Assembly: GCA_000308255.3 (NCBI GenBank) | Contig: HG326667.1 | Span: forward strand, 111,770 to 175,769 | Direction of reading: 5' to 3' | Source: Anaerococcus pacaensis 9403502 | Lineage (GTDB): Bacteria > Bacillota > Clostridia > Tissierellales > Peptoniphilaceae | DNA: 64,000 nucleotides | In this document: positions 52,640-61,651 of the stretch, one piece after another | How the letters are laid out: every line of letters starts with the position of its first letter | Position numbering within the stretch: the stretch's first letter is position 1 | Notes under the pieces: model-generated | Told to the model about the DNA's origin: nothing | What the model saw: the letters and a program-made list of their open reading frames with translations, nothing else | Database searches by the model: none | Program-made: the position numbers and the translations under genes

Positions 52640-54241
52640 TTAAATATTTAATACATAATCAGAATTACTTATAAGATCTTCGTCATGACTTGTAATAATT
52701 ACAATTTTATCCTTTTTTAATTTAACCAAGTAATCAATCAATAACTTTTTAGATTCTGCATCTAAACTAACAGTAGGTTCATCCATTAATAATACATCTG
52801 ATTCTTTCAATAACGTTCTCACAATAGAAATTTTTTTAATTTCTCCACCAGATAAATTAATAAATTCACTATCTATATTGTTCTTATACAATCGATTTAA
52901 TTTGAAAATTCTAGTCAAGTAATCTATATCATTATTTTTTAAGGTATTTACATCAACTCCTAATAGGATGTTTTCTTCAATGGTTCCCTCGACTAATTTA
53001 GGAAATTGCTCAAGAATTGCAAATCTATATTTTCTATTAAATTCCATATTAATATCCTCTGCGCTTATATTGTTAATATAAAATTTAACACCTGTATTTC
53101 TATACAAACCTGACAATATATTCATTAAAGTTGTTTTTCCTGAACCGTTAGAACCTGTTATCGTATACATTTTGCCTTTTATAAATTTTATACTTTCACA
53201 AGATATCCTACTTTCCTTGAATATAGGTTCTTGAGATAAATTCACCTCAAGATTTTCTATTGAGCTTAGTCTAATATCGCCATCAAAATCCTTTTTTAAA
53301 TTGATTATACGATCTACCCTATCAATGGAAACTTCCACTTCTTTTTTTAATTTCCCTAAGTTCAAAAAATATCTAATTGATGTTAAGGCTAAACTAAAAT
53401 AAGTAGATAGAATAGTAAACTCTCCCACAGTTATACTTGAATTTATCACTTCTCTTCCACCTATAAAAAATAAAATGATTTGTGATATAGTCATACAGAA
53501 CTTATCAATACTATTAAATGAATAGTTGATTTTTTGCATCTCTAGAGATGTAGAAAAAAATTTTTTATATGATACATCTAAATATTTATCATATACTTTA
53601 TTTAAAACATTATTTTTAACAAATTCTATATCTCTAAATTGTTCAAAATATTTTTTAAAATACTTTGTCTGATCTGCCAAAAACTGCCTATTTATTTTTA
53701 CAATAATACCTTTGAATGAAAAAAATAAAATTACATAAGCAACAGTAACAATTAAAAGTAAAATAGCAACATAAATATTTATTTTAAGTAATATAAAAAT
53801 AGATGCCACTACCAACAGCATATTAATGATTGCCGATTGCATAACAGTTAATATATTACTTATAATAAATTCTAGATCTCTATCTGACATCTGCACTGTC
53901 TCAGGAATTGATAAATTTTTAATTTCAATTATGTCGCTTCGTCTAAATTGCTCGATAATAAATTTTTTAAAATCAAATACTATGGTAGTTTTAAGCTTCA
54001 CATATAATCTATTATTAAAATATCCTGTAACTATACTCAATAATGTAATACACCCAAATAACATACAGTATCGTATTAGTATTTGTAAATTAATATTACC
54101 AATTAAAGAATCTACAAATAATCCAGTAATTCTAGGTATAATTACTGTAGATGCTGAAGTTATTAGTCCAAGTGTTAAAAACACTAAGAATGATAGTATA
54201 TTATTTTTTAACTCTTTTCTTATTATATTAATCGCTCGCAA
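52640..54241 (-). CDS. ABC exporter of module A
   Basis: 533 aa. Six-span domain (15-290) and ATPase with Walker A GSNGSGKTTLMNI, signature LSGGEIKKISIVRTL, Walker B VLLMDEPTVSLD. No peptidase domain, so the leader must be removed by another protease. The start is TTG at 54241 (LRAINIIRKELK), and the gene is coupled to a small reading frame upstream. About 100 bases separate it from the PqqD/GNAT gene. Confidence 0.88.
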   Translation of the reverse strand: MRAINIIRKELKNNILSFLVFLTLGLITSASTVIIPRITGLFVDSLIGNINLQILIRYCMLFGCITLLSIVTGYFNNRLYVKLKTTIVFDFKKFIIEQFRRSDIIEIKNLSIPETVQMSDRDLEFIISNILTVMQSAIINMLLVVASIFILLKINIYVAILLLIVTVAYVILFFSFKGIIVKINRQFLADQTKYFKKYFEQFRDIEFVKNNVLNKVYDKYLDVSYKKFFSTSLEMQKINYSFNSIDKFCMTISQIILFFIGGREVINSSITVGEFTILSTYFSLALTSIRYFLNLGKLKKEVEVSIDRVDRIINLKKDFDGDIRLSSIENLEVNLSQEPIFKESRISCESIKFIKGKMYTITGSNGSGKTTLMNILSGLYRNTGVKFYINNISAEDINMEFNRKYRFAILEQFPKLVEGTIEENILLGVDVNTLKNNDIDYLTRIFKLNRLYKNNIDSEFINLSGGEIKKISIVRTLLKESDVLLMDEPTVSLDAESKKLLIDYLVKLKKDKIVIITSHDEDLISNSDYVLNI

Positions 54242-54407
54242 CTGATAAATCTCCTTTATTTACAATGCTATTATAAATTTCTAAGATACATTTGTTTATA
54301 TTAATTACAAAAACCAAAATAATAAATAAACTCGCATATGTAACCAGAGCTAAATTTAAAATTGCCATTAATGCTAAAAGAATGAATATTCTGACTACTT
54401 CACATAT
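54228..54407 (-). CDS. Small membrane peptide frame coupled to the module A exporter, with an odd start
   Basis: A 59-codon frame encodes two hydrophobic helices (VVRIFILLALMAILNLALVT, then SLFIILVFVININ) and ends GDLSVASD, overlapping the exporter TTG start. GGAGG precedes it, but the ATG at the right spacing is followed at once by TGA (ATGTGA). The open frame starts at the overlapping ATA five bases from the GGAGG. Either a one-base change has broken a former ATG start, the ATA is used, or the ATGTGA is a start-stop regulatory element. Confidence 0.4.
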   Translation of the reverse strand: MCEVVRIFILLALMAILNLALVTYASLFIILVFVININKCILEIYNSIVNKGDLSVASD

Positions 54408-54414
54408 GAAAACC

Positions 54415-54916
54415 TCCGTTATATTTTTAAATAGTTATCATAGCATGATATGTATCATAAAGATTGTTAAAGACTTTATCTCTATTAAGTGATTTTTTAT
54501 TTATTACTTTAATAAGGTATACAACTCAATTTTTTGCTACTAATAATAATCAGTAAACAATATATTAAGCAAACCGTCACGAAAATGTATATTTATCTAT
54601 AATATCATCTTGTATACGACTTATTAATTGCTAAGATAGATAAGTATGTTTTGATATCTTAATTTAAGTATAAGCCTTCTTTTCTATGACAAAACTTAAC
54701 TATTATATATTCCTATTTTTTACAATTTAAAAGTGTGCATCAAGTAAATTTTTCTATTGTAGTTATCAAAATAAAGGCATATTCACTTGCGAAAATTAAT
54801 AACCTCTTAGTTTATTTTAGTTATTTAAATTTTACTTATAAGAGAATATCCAAAAACATAAATGTGATTTTCTAGTCCTATTAGTGATATTATATATTAT
54901 ATAAATCTACAAATCT
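54415..54916 (-). other. Long untranslated leader of module A
   Basis: About 500 AT-rich bases without a supported gene lie between the regulatory motif at 54917 and the first reading frame. If transcription starts just after the motif the mRNA has a leader of over 400 bases. I see no named riboswitch. Alternatively there is a second promoter near 54420. Confidence 0.45.
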
Positions 54917-54929
54917 GCTAACTTTTGTG
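54917..54929 (-). promoter_or_regulatory. 13-nt regulon motif, copy ahead of module A
   Basis: CACAAAAGTTAGC on the minus strand, identical to copies at 59282 and 61652. A TATAAT lies about 20 bases after the extended motif. It overlaps the 3' side of the module B exporter gene's terminal region and faces the module A operon. Confidence 0.65.
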
Positions 54930-54936
54930 CATATTT

Positions 54937-56583
54937 TTATCTGTTATCTTTACCATATAATTTTTTAGAAATTAAAAATACTCCATCACATATTCTTTGT
55001 ATTTCATGTTCGTGTGAAACTATTATTAGAATAGTATTTTTACTTATTTCTTTTATCTTAGAGATTGTTTTTTTCTTCATTTCTTTGTCCAAACCAGATA
55101 ATACTTCGTCCAATAAAATCAAAGAATATCGACCAATCATCATCCTAGCCAGATGAATTTTTTGTTGTTCTCCATTTGATAAAGTGTCTTTCAAATTTTT
55201 AGCACTATAATTTTCAATTCTTTCTAATCCTAGAAATCTAATTATTTTTTCTAAATACGGTTCATCTACCTTATTTTTCTCTAATAATGTAATATTAGAA
55301 GTTAAATTATCACGTAATATAAATGGCTTACTTTCTATAAATAAGACTTCATCTCTTAAATCTTCATCTTTAATATCACTTATTTCGATGTCATTTATTA
55401 AGATTTCACCTTCATAATCGGTATAAAGTTTACTAATTAGATTTAAAATTGTTGTTTTACCAGATCCATTTTCTCCAACTATCGCATATAAACCAGGCTT
55501 CGATATTTCAAATGAAAAATCTTTCAATATGTATTTATCATCATATTTGAACGAAACATTTTTAAATTTAAGGCTAGTTACTTTTGACAATTTCTTTCCA
55601 TCAATTTTCTTTTCACTGTCATGATCAATAATTTTCTTATATCGTTCTAAATCTACAATAACTTCATTAAAAGAAAAGTTTGAATCACAAATTTTTTTAA
55701 TTGACGAATGCAACTTTTCCATATAACTACTAAAGGCAACTATGTTGCCCAATGTCAAATTTCCTAATATTATTAATTTTGCTGAAATGAATAATATTAG
55801 AGAACTTAAAATAATAGTTATAAAATCTTGTAAACTCGTTACAGTCATATTTATCTTCAAATTCGACATAGATACATTTTTTAAATTCTGAAGCTTTTTT
55901 TTATAATTTTCTTTAAATGTTTTTTCCAGATTATTTAGTTTTATTCCAGTTAAGTTTGAAATCGTATCTATTAGATAATCAGAATATACATCTAATTTTG
56001 CTATATAGTGTCTTTGTTTACTAATAATAGTATTTTTGAATATATAGTTAATTCCGTAGGTCAATGGAAGTAATATAATCGCAATTATAAATAACTTTAA
56101 TGATATCCTAATCATAATGTAAGCAGATATAATGATGCTAAATAAAATCATTACAATGCTTGAAAAAAAGTCTATATAGAAACTGACTATTTTATTACCT
56201 GTATTTTCTATTCTACTTACAAGTTCTCCTTCACCATACGAATTTAAAAATTCATATCTTGTATCTAATATTTTAGCGAACATCGCTTCTTTTATACTAT
56301 TTGAACAATCTATAGATAATATATTGCCTATCCATTCCTCCAAAATACTGCTTAAACTTAGAAATATATTTAAAAATAGACTTATGATAATAAACTTTAA
56401 TACTAATTGCAAATCTTTTATTACTATCAAATCAATAATTTTCCCAAATACATAAGGAATCGCCATACTCGCAATTATTCCTAATAGTATGACTATTATT
56501 AAATATATAATTTTCTTTTTCTGTGGTAATATAAATTTATCAATTATTTTTTTGTGTTCACGCCAATCAAACATATTATTCAT
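54937..56583 (-). CDS. ABC exporter of module B
   Basis: 548 aa with a six-span domain and an ATPase: Walker A GENGSGKTTILNL, a signature in the form LSNGEQQKIHLARMM (Asn in place of the second Gly), Walker B LILLDEVLSGLD. No peptidase domain. It overlaps the 88-aa accessory gene by eight bases and ends the module B operon, so it most likely exports the CX3C peptide. Confidence 0.88.
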   Translation of the reverse strand: MNNMFDWREHKKIIDKFILPQKKKIIYLIIVILLGIIASMAIPYVFGKIIDLIVIKDLQLVLKFIIISLFLNIFLSLSSILEEWIGNILSIDCSNSIKEAMFAKILDTRYEFLNSYGEGELVSRIENTGNKIVSFYIDFFSSIVMILFSIIISAYIMIRISLKLFIIAIILLPLTYGINYIFKNTIISKQRHYIAKLDVYSDYLIDTISNLTGIKLNNLEKTFKENYKKKLQNLKNVSMSNLKINMTVTSLQDFITIILSSLILFISAKLIILGNLTLGNIVAFSSYMEKLHSSIKKICDSNFSFNEVIVDLERYKKIIDHDSEKKIDGKKLSKVTSLKFKNVSFKYDDKYILKDFSFEISKPGLYAIVGENGSGKTTILNLISKLYTDYEGEILINDIEISDIKDEDLRDEVLFIESKPFILRDNLTSNITLLEKNKVDEPYLEKIIRFLGLERIENYSAKNLKDTLSNGEQQKIHLARMMIGRYSLILLDEVLSGLDKEMKKKTISKIKEISKNTILIIVSHEHEIQRICDGVFLISKKLYGKDNR

Positions 56584-56842
56584 CCACTAAATATACTTTC
56601 CTAGATTTAAAATCAATTGACCAAAAAGAATTTTCAGTACTTTCCCAAATATATTTATCGGATGTATCTCTCCACCATTTTTCATATTCTTCTACTATGT
56701 TTTTATAATCTCTAACTACTTTTTTATAAACTTCTTGACTTTCCGATAAGATTTTCAACAAGTTTTCTAAGGCTATTTTCTTTTCAAGAAGCTCTTCTAA
56801 ATTTCTACTTTCTTCCTGTGTTAATGTTCCAACTTCTTTCAA
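56576..56842 (-). CDS. CXXX-repeat peptide modification system accessory protein
   Basis: 88 aa: a helical N-terminal half (LTQEESRNLEELLEKKIALE) and a C-terminal half with EYEKWWRDTSDKYIWES and SFWSIDFKSRKVYLVDE. The WW..Y.W....W.I.F pattern fits the small protein family found with CXXX-repeat precursors. It may present the precursor to the maturase. The start is TTG at 56842 with GGAGGAT nine bases upstream, one base after the rSAM stop. Family assignment is from memory of the pattern. Confidence 0.68.
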   Translation of the reverse strand: MKEVGTLTQEESRNLEELLEKKIALENLLKILSESQEVYKKVVRDYKNIVEEYEKWWRDTSDKYIWESTENSFWSIDFKSRKVYLVDE

Positions 56843-56843
56843 C

Positions 56844-59030
56844 TTAGTTATCCTCCAAGTATTTTTTATTTAAAATTCCATTTACAGGATTTTTTACTAA
56901 AACATCAATAAATGGATCTAAATAATTTAATGGCTTTATATGTCTATAAAACTCCATTAATTCTGATAATTTTTTCTGTAATTCTTTAGATACTCTATAT
57001 TCAATACTAGATTTTACACATGAACTTTTAGACGGTATATTAACTGCATTTGTATTTATATAATTTTCAAAACTACAAGAATTACAATGACAAATACTAC
57101 ATTTATTACAAAGTGGTGAATATTCCTCAGTGAATAAATGTCTATTATATTTATCTTTTATTCCATCTTTTAAGCTTCCTATATAATCCAAAGGAAACTT
57201 AAAATAAAATTCTGGACAAACATAAAACTTTTCGTTACTTGCAAGGGTATAAGAATTTAATCCACTATCACATAATTCTTTTTCTTTCATAAACAATTCA
57301 TCAGTTATTACATTTAGTTCTTTAATTATTCCTTTATTCACATATTCGTAATAAATATAATCAGAAATACTCTTTAGTTGTTTTTCATATAGGATAAAAT
57401 CAAATTGTTTATCGAAATCTAATATATTTAAATTAATCCTGTTAGTCTTATTGAATAATTTTGTTATAAAATTCTCCATATCACTTAAATATTTAGATGA
57501 TATATTTAGTATTATATTTTCTTCTAATTTCATATTTCTTATAAACTCTTCATCATCAGGATATTCAATAGTAAGGATATAGTTATTAGTTATTTTTCTT
57601 ATACTATCTTGATTTCTTATTGAGCAATAGTGAAAAATATTATATCCTTTTAAGTCTATCTCTTTGAAATTTAAATTGAGTCCATAATTACTATGTATGA
57701 ATACTGGTCTTAGAAAATTATTTTTAGCATATTCTAATCCTTGTATTATTGTTTCATTAGACATGATAGAATAATCACTTCTATTTTCACTACTAGCACA
57801 AGTTTTTACAGTCGAATTAGACAACAAAAAATACAGTTTATCTCTTTCTTCGTTATTAATCTCTCTTTCTATTCCATACCTATTATGTAGTTCTGCAAAG
57901 TAGTAGTTATTCGCTCTTACTCTTGCTTTATGCATTTTACAAATATATTTTGCCTTTTGATAATTTGTATTACTATCTGCAGAATCATAATTATGACCAA
58001 AACATGAAGTGCATCCGCTTGCAATCCTGCAGTTAAGACACTCTTCATCAGATTGAAGTTTCGTATTTAACAGATAATAAGGTCTTATTTTATCAAAATC
58101 TATACCACTCTCTACATCACCAATTACAACTTCTTTTTTATTGGTAAGTGAATAATTTTTATATCTCATACATGGATACAATGATCCATCGGGACCAACT
58201 GCTATCATCTTTCCAGCACCACATGAAGCTGTTTCTAATATTTCTTTACTATTTGGAAAACCTATAGATTCATCAAATAAAGTGCAAGAATATTTATCAA
58301 ACATTCTATTTTCAAGGATATAATCAGCCAATTCAATTAACTGGTCTTCAAAAATTTTGTCGTCTCCGTCTTCCCAAACATCTTCAAATACAACATTTGC
58401 TGCTACATCAGATATTCCTAATTCCCATAAATGAATTACGCTATCTTTTAAGTATTTCAAATCTTTACTTGCAAATGTAACTTTTGTAGAAGCATCAAAT
58501 TGATTTTTATACAATTTTATATTTTTTATTATTTCATCATAAGAACCTTTACCATTTGGAAAAACCCTGTGCATATCATGTTTTTCTTTTGTACCATCTA
58601 ACGTAATTGCAATTTCGAGTTTTCCTTGATTTTTCTTTATAAAATCTTGTACCTCTTTACTACCATAATTAATCCCATTTGTCGCTATATTAATCCTATA
58701 ATCCCAATACCATTCATCATTTAGTAAATATGTTTTTAGTTTAAAGTAATCACATATTTGATCTATTAATTTTATTTCAAGTAGTGGCTCTCCACCTATG
58801 AAATCTAATATAACGCCTTTTGGCCTTATTATTTCATCTGATAATACATAATCAATGAATTTCTTAGCTACATCAAATGACATTTTTTTATTCGAAGATT
58901 TATGCGTAATATAACAATAACTACATCTCAGGTTACAATCTTCAGTTACGATAAATGTTAATGTCTGAGCTACGCCATCTTTCCAAATATCAATTTCTTT
59001 TCCTACTTTATATGAAGTATTATTTGTCAT
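56844..59030 (-). CDS. Fusion of a radical SAM/SPASM enzyme and a CXXX-repeat peptide maturase
   Basis: 728 aa. Residues 1-385 are a radical SAM/SPASM protein: C32, C36, C39 (EDCNLRCSYCY), FIGGEPLLE, and a SPASM region with CGAGKMIAVGPDGSLYPCMR and CLNCRIASGCTSC. Residues about 385-728 are a second unit without a SAM-cluster motif but with KFYVCPEFYFKFPLDYIGSL, CNKCSICHCNSCSFENY and NIPSKSSCVKSSIEYR. This matches what I remember of the separate CXXX-repeat peptide maturase proteins. It probably forms thioether links from the cysteines of the adjacent precursor. The start overlaps the precursor 3' end by 11 bases. Confidence 0.8.
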   Translation of the reverse strand: MTNNTSYKVGKEIDIWKDGVAQTLTFIVTEDCNLRCSYCYITHKSSNKKMSFDVAKKFIDYVLSDEIIRPKGVILDFIGGEPLLEIKLIDQICDYFKLKTYLLNDEWYWDYRINIATNGINYGSKEVQDFIKKNQGKLEIAITLDGTKEKHDMHRVFPNGKGSYDEIIKNIKLYKNQFDASTKVTFASKDLKYLKDSVIHLWELGISDVAANVVFEDVWEDGDDKIFEDQLIELADYILENRMFDKYSCTLFDESIGFPNSKEILETASCGAGKMIAVGPDGSLYPCMRYKNYSLTNKKEVVIGDVESGIDFDKIRPYYLLNTKLQSDEECLNCRIASGCTSCFGHNYDSADSNTNYQKAKYICKMHKARVRANNYYFAELHNRYGIEREINNEERDKLYFLLSNSTVKTCASSENRSDYSIMSNETIIQGLEYAKNNFLRPVFIHSNYGLNLNFKEIDLKGYNIFHYCSIRNQDSIRKITNNYILTIEYPDDEEFIRNMKLEENIILNISSKYLSDMENFITKLFNKTNRINLNILDFDKQFDFILYEKQLKSISDYIYYEYVNKGIIKELNVITDELFMKEKELCDSGLNSYTLASNEKFYVCPEFYFKFPLDYIGSLKDGIKDKYNRHLFTEEYSPLCNKCSICHCNSCSFENYINTNAVNIPSKSSCVKSSIEYRVSKELQKKLSELMEFYRHIKPLNYLDPFIDVLVKNPVNGILNKKYLEDN

Positions 59031-59190
59031 TTTTATTACTTAAGACCTTACGTCCAAAACGTGGATGATCTGCAGCATTTTTAGCAGTACAACTATATCT
59101 ACAAGTGTGCACACACATAAGTTTGCAGACATTAAATGGAGTAATTGATTTTCCATTTTTGTCGTTTTTAATTTTACTAGAATAATTCAT
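59020..59190 (-). CDS. Module B RiPP precursor with four cysteines at CX3 spacing
   Basis: An ATG at 59190 with AGAGGA nine bases upstream encodes 56 residues. The leader is MNYSSKIKNDKNGKSITPFN. The core has Cys22, 26, 30 and 34 in VCKLMCVHTCRYSC, exactly one every four residues, followed by TAKNAADHPRFGRKVLSN. The periodicity puts all cysteines on one face of a helix, as in substrates of CXXX-type radical SAM systems that make ranthipeptide or sactipeptide thioethers. The 3' end overlaps the maturase start by 11 bases. The regulon motif lies about 90 bases upstream of its start. Confidence 0.88.
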   Translation of the reverse strand: MNYSSKIKNDKNGKSITPFNVCKLMCVHTCRYSCTAKNAADHPRFGRKVLSNKNDK

Positions 59191-59281
59191 TTTTTTATAT
59201 CCTCTAATTTTTCTTATTTTTTTAACTTTAATTTATTAAATATTCTCTTATTTAGAGTATATCGTTTAAATTTTAATTTCA

Positions 59282-59294
59282 GCTAACTTTTGTG
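59282..59294 (-). promoter_or_regulatory. 13-nt regulon motif ahead of the module B precursor
   Basis: CACAAAAGTTAGC on the minus strand, followed after 20 bases by TATACT, a good -10. No separate -35 is visible, which fits a promoter needing an activator bound at the motif. It is 92 bases from the precursor ATG. Confidence 0.7.
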
Positions 59295-59295
59295 A

Positions 59296-59332
59296 ATAAA
59301 AAAAGCACTAGAATTATAAAATTCTAATGCTT
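59296..59332 (-). terminator. Terminator after the response regulator gene
   Basis: AGCACTAGAAT (59304-59314) and ATTCTAATGCT (59321-59331) form a stem with one mismatch. Seven T follow on the minus strand. It separates the regulator genes from module B. Confidence 0.8.
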
Positions 59333-59336
59333 GTCG

Positions 59337-59942
59337 CTAAAATGAATCAACATATCCAAGTTCATGAACCTTGTCTATCATCTCTTGATAATTTCTAACA
59401 TCAAGTTTTTGATATATTCTCGATAAAGTTACCGCTAAACTTCTTACATTTGTATTTAGTTCTTTAGCTAATTCTTTCCTAGACATACCTTCCGAATATA
59501 ACCTCACTATTTTTAATTCACATTTTGTCAACGGCTCTAGCATACGGTTTTCTTCTGGGAATATTCTCTTATCCTCTTCTACAATATTTTTTATATTCTG
59601 TATTAATTTATTAGTTTCTTCTTCTTTGGAAATAAAACCACTGCACCCTATTTTCTTAGCTCTTTTTATATAAAAATCTAATTTATATGCTGTTAAAATA
59701 ACAATTTTTAAATTTTTATACTTCTCTATTAGTTCTTCGGCTAAATCTAGACCGTTTATGGTTCCTTCTATACCAGTTAAATTTATGTCTATAAGTAATA
59801 AATCATAGTCGAGAATAATTCCATCTATCTCAGATGCACTAAAATTATTTATTATATCTACAGAAATCGAATTTTCTTTCTCTAAACTCATTTTTAAAGA
59901 GGTCGCTACCATTTTATGATCTTCTATTAACAAAATTCTCAT
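59337..59942 (-). CDS. NarL/FixJ-family response regulator
   Basis: 201 aa. The receiver domain has E7, D8 and the phosphorylation site D52 (LLLIDINLTG), T and K positions in VILTAYK and GFISKEE. The C-terminal LuxR-type helix-turn-helix is LTKCELKIVRLYSEGMSRKE, LAKELNTNVRSLAVTLSRIY. It is coupled to the kinase gene by a 29-base overlap. It is the obvious candidate for binding the three CACAAAAGTTAGC sites. Confidence 0.92.
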   Translation of the reverse strand: MRILLIEDHKMVATSLKMSLEKENSISVDIINNFSASEIDGIILDYDLLLIDINLTGIEGTINGLDLAEELIEKYKNLKIVILTAYKLDFYIKRAKKIGCSGFISKEEETNKLIQNIKNIVEEDKRIFPEENRMLEPLTKCELKIVRLYSEGMSRKELAKELNTNVRSLAVTLSRIYQKLDVRNYQEMIDKVHELGYVDSF

Positions 59943-61461
59943 TTATTACTCTCCTATCTAAAGGAATATTTATTTTAAATTGTACATATGATTCCTCAAA
60001 TTCTTCATTATTCTTGAATATTTTATATTCAAAATCCCCACTATAGTCTTTTAAGTTAAATCGTAATATATTCAATCCGATATTCCCATCTTTTATTTTA
60101 TCTTCATCATCAACATAGTCACCAACATTAGTAATAGTTAAGTAAGCTATGCCATTTTCAACTTTTAAAACGATATTCGTGTTGTATCCCTTAGAATGCT
60201 TAAATGCATTTATTAATAATTCATTCATACATTTATATATTAATTCATCATAAGGAGCTGGTAATTCAATACTTTTATCACATTCAAATTCAATGAAAAT
60301 TTCTCTACTTAAATACATGTCCTCTAAATCTTTGATAAGCCTGTTATACGCGTCATATAGTGATTTATAATCTTTTAGTTTTGGATTAAATGAATCTATT
60401 TCATGACGAATTAAATCATTTAATTTATCAAGATTTTGTATTATATATTCTTTACCCGAACCTGACAAATTATCTTCAATCCATCTACGAATGGCAATTA
60501 TGATTTGAAGTATGTCATCATGTAGAAAAGTTTGAATTCTTAAAATATTAAGTCTCTCAAGCTCCATATTTTTATTTTCATCATAATAATATTTATCTAT
60601 TATTTCATCAAAAGTAATTCGCTGATAATTTTTATATTTTCCATAACATAGTAATTCTGATATGAATATAAAATAATACAAATATAATAAAATTGTTAAT
60701 TCTATAGGTATTCCAATTAAAAGTAACATAACAAATAATACAAAGTAGCTTAAAAACAATTTTTTCATTGCATCACTAAATAACAATATACTTTTTTTAA
60801 TATCTGTGCTAATAATTCGATATATCAATAACAATTCCATTGATATTAATGACAAAAGCAAATATTCGCTAACTGATACGCCTTCCATACTATTAATCTT
60901 TATAAAAATTAAAAAAGAAGATAAGAAGCAAATTTGTAAAAAAATCATCTCATTAAAATGATATTTTCGTATATTTTTATCTAATAAACATGCTATGCAA
61001 GGACTCATAAATAACATGATTACTATATATTTGTATAATAAATTAGAAAAATAATAATTATAATTCACTGTTATCGCTGATATAACAATAATAATTATTA
61101 ATAAAATTCTTATAAAACTAATTTTTTTAATTGAAAATATTAAGTCTAAGTTTTCAAGTAACAATAAACTGTAAATGAATAATTCTATATGTTTGCCTAT
61201 TTGTAATTTAATTAATATTGAATCCTCCATACACATAAATATAATAAATGTGATAATTAAAGTACTATGTTTTAAAATGAATCTATTTTTAGAGTTTAGC
61301 ACTGTTATAACATAAGATATAAAGTTTATAATACCTAGTAAAATAATTATAAAAATCCCGATATCTTCTTGTTGATGATACTTTATAAAAGGAATTATTG
61401 GTATAAATAAAATGACTTGTAATATTAAATGTGTAATCAAATTTAAATCTGACTTTTTCAT
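59914..61461 (-). CDS. DesK/NarX-type sensor histidine kinase
   Basis: 515 aa. The first 285 residues form eight to ten membrane spans with almost no outside domain, so the signal may be a hydrophobic peptide or a membrane state. The H box is FLHDDILQII (H314), the HisKA_3 type that pairs with NarL regulators. The N box is MNELLINAFKHS and the G box GNIGLNILRF. It is first in the regulator operon and has the 13-nt motif upstream, suggesting positive autoregulation. Confidence 0.92.
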   Translation of the reverse strand: MKKSDLNLITHLILQVILFIPIIPFIKYHQQEDIGIFIIILLGIINFISYVITVLNSKNRFILKHSTLIITFIIFMCMEDSILIKLQIGKHIELFIYSLLLLENLDLIFSIKKISFIRILLIIIIVISAITVNYNYYFSNLLYKYIVIMLFMSPCIACLLDKNIRKYHFNEMIFLQICFLSSFLIFIKINSMEGVSVSEYLLLSLISMELLLIYRIISTDIKKSILLFSDAMKKLFLSYFVLFVMLLLIGIPIELTILLYLYYFIFISELLCYGKYKNYQRITFDEIIDKYYYDENKNMELERLNILRIQTFLHDDILQIIIAIRRWIEDNLSGSGKEYIIQNLDKLNDLIRHEIDSFNPKLKDYKSLYDAYNRLIKDLEDMYLSREIFIEFECDKSIELPAPYDELIYKCMNELLINAFKHSKGYNTNIVLKVENGIAYLTITNVGDYVDDEDKIKDGNIGLNILRFNLKDYSGDFEYKIFKNNEEFEESYVQFKINIPLDRRVINENFVNRRS

Positions 61462-61651
61462 GTTTCTCCTTTTATCAATTAATAACCTAATATAGTCATG
61501 ATAAAATCTTTATAACAAATAAGTTCATCTATATTAGGTCCATTATATATAATTTCAGTACAAAATATACTTTTTAAGATTTTCTTTGTCGCCTTAATAT
61601 ACACCAAATACTATAATAATATTATTATAATCCTATATTGATTCAATTACA

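Noticed and set aside
59020..59190. Assignment of the CX3 peptide to the SCIFF family
   Set aside because: SCIFF peptides have six cysteines and a conserved C-terminal pattern and are housekeeping loci. This one has four cysteines at strict CX3 spacing.
47702..61461. Lanthipeptide or thiopeptide cluster
   Set aside because: No LanB, LanC, LanM or YcaO-like protein is present, and neither precursor is Ser/Thr/Cys-rich in the needed way.
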